This document shows positions 6,142-6,360 of a stretch of DNA of 6,360 nt, piece after piece. How positions within the stretch are numbered: position 1 is the first letter of the stretch; the number at the start of each line of letters is the position of its first letter. This DNA comes from Sedimentisphaerales bacterium. GTDB lineage: Bacteria; Planctomycetota; Phycisphaerae; Sedimentisphaerales; Anaerobacaceae. The DNA lies in the NCBI GenBank assembly GCA_030630905.1, contig DAOVMB010000158.1:1-6360 (forward strand), in the 5' to 3' direction. The translations under genes and the position numbers were made by a program. Under the pieces are notes generated by a model. The model saw only the letters and a program-made list of their open reading frames with translations. It did not search any database and was not told the origin of the DNA.

Positions 6142-6360
6142 TTACTTCTTTACGTTTGCCTTTTCCAGCGCATCTTCAGCTTCTTTGCGCGCCGTAATGT
6201 CACGGATACTCTCTCGGTGTCCCAGCGAATTGTCCTCGTCGTCGTAGATCGGCTGCCAGGACATTTCCACCCAGATTACCTTGCCGTCTTTCCTTACAAT
6301 CCTAAATTGAACATCGTTGCCGGTACTGCCTTTTAATGCCGAGCGAAAGGCTCGTTCAAT
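6142..6360 (-). CDS. PAS/PAC-domain signalling protein, C-terminal fragment (cut by window edge)
   Basis: The last 72 codons of a minus-strand gene whose start lies beyond the right edge. The visible protein is the second half of a PAS domain with its PAC motif: FRIVRKDGKVIWVEMSWQPI (19-38), then IYDDEDNSLGHRESIRDITARKEAEDAL (39-66). PAS domains sense small ligands, redox state or light and usually pass the signal through a coiled helix to a histidine kinase, GGDEF or similar output domain. Here the protein stops with TAA about six residues after that helix begins to extend (ending LEKANVKK), so any output domain must lie upstream, on the N-terminal side, or be absent. Sequence past the stop does not resemble a kinase in any frame I checked, so a recent frameshift is not evident. 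It converges with the small CxxC gene, with 59 bp between the stop codons. Confidence 0.9.
   Translation of the reverse strand: MERAFRSALKGSTGNDVQFRIVRKDGKVIWVEMSWQPIYDDEDNSLGHRESIRDITARKEAEDALEKANVKK

Noticed and set aside
1..6360. A novel defence, mobile or CRISPR-type system
   Set aside because: No repeat array, transposase, integrase, nuclease, toxin-antitoxin pair or terminal inverted repeats were seen. The genes look like ordinary metabolic, membrane, secreted and sensory genes.

Overview
The window looks like an ordinary chromosomal stretch of a planctomycete, most likely of the Phycisphaerae/Sedimentisphaerales type. The main reason is the large minus-strand gene. It combines an 'IEAENF ... 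MREDAFVCDKIVLTT' carbohydrate-binding-like module, several 'HDVYFG ... YYWRVD ... KGxxWSF' beta-sandwich repeats, a LamG domain and a 'DFESY ... FFDDIRLY' module, a mixture I associate with large secreted proteins of that group. This taxonomic call is inference from protein style; no rRNA or marker gene is present.

Layout from left to right: (1) nt 3-974, plus strand: the 3' nine-tenths of asnA (ammonia-dependent asparagine synthetase), cut by the left edge. (2) nt 1034-1720, plus strand: a polytopic membrane protein of the DUF6498 type, 59 bp downstream and probably cotranscribed. (3) nt 1721-2039: non-coding, with a 17-bp palindrome and a clear intrinsic terminator that serves the minus-strand gene. 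(4) nt 2040-5393, minus strand: a 1117-residue secreted multidomain protein with no recognisable catalytic domain; a perfect Shine-Dalgarno site and a signal peptide fix its start. (5) nt 5394-5854: an AT-rich divergent intergenic region holding a sigma70-like promoter for the large gene, a roughly 290-nt leader, and in that leader an orphan 15-nt Shine-Dalgarno-like tract. (6) nt 5855-6082, plus strand: a 75-residue protein with CxxCxxC and CxxC motifs. (7) nt 6142-6360, minus strand: the C-terminal end of a PAS/PAC sensory protein, cut by the right edge.

The genes do not form one evident pathway. asnA and the DUF6498 gene may share a transcript. The large secreted protein is a single-gene unit with its own promoter and terminator. 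I found no tRNA, rRNA, CRISPR array, insertion sequence or defence system. The points most worth a second look are the nested domain architecture of the large protein and the unusual leader of its mRNA.
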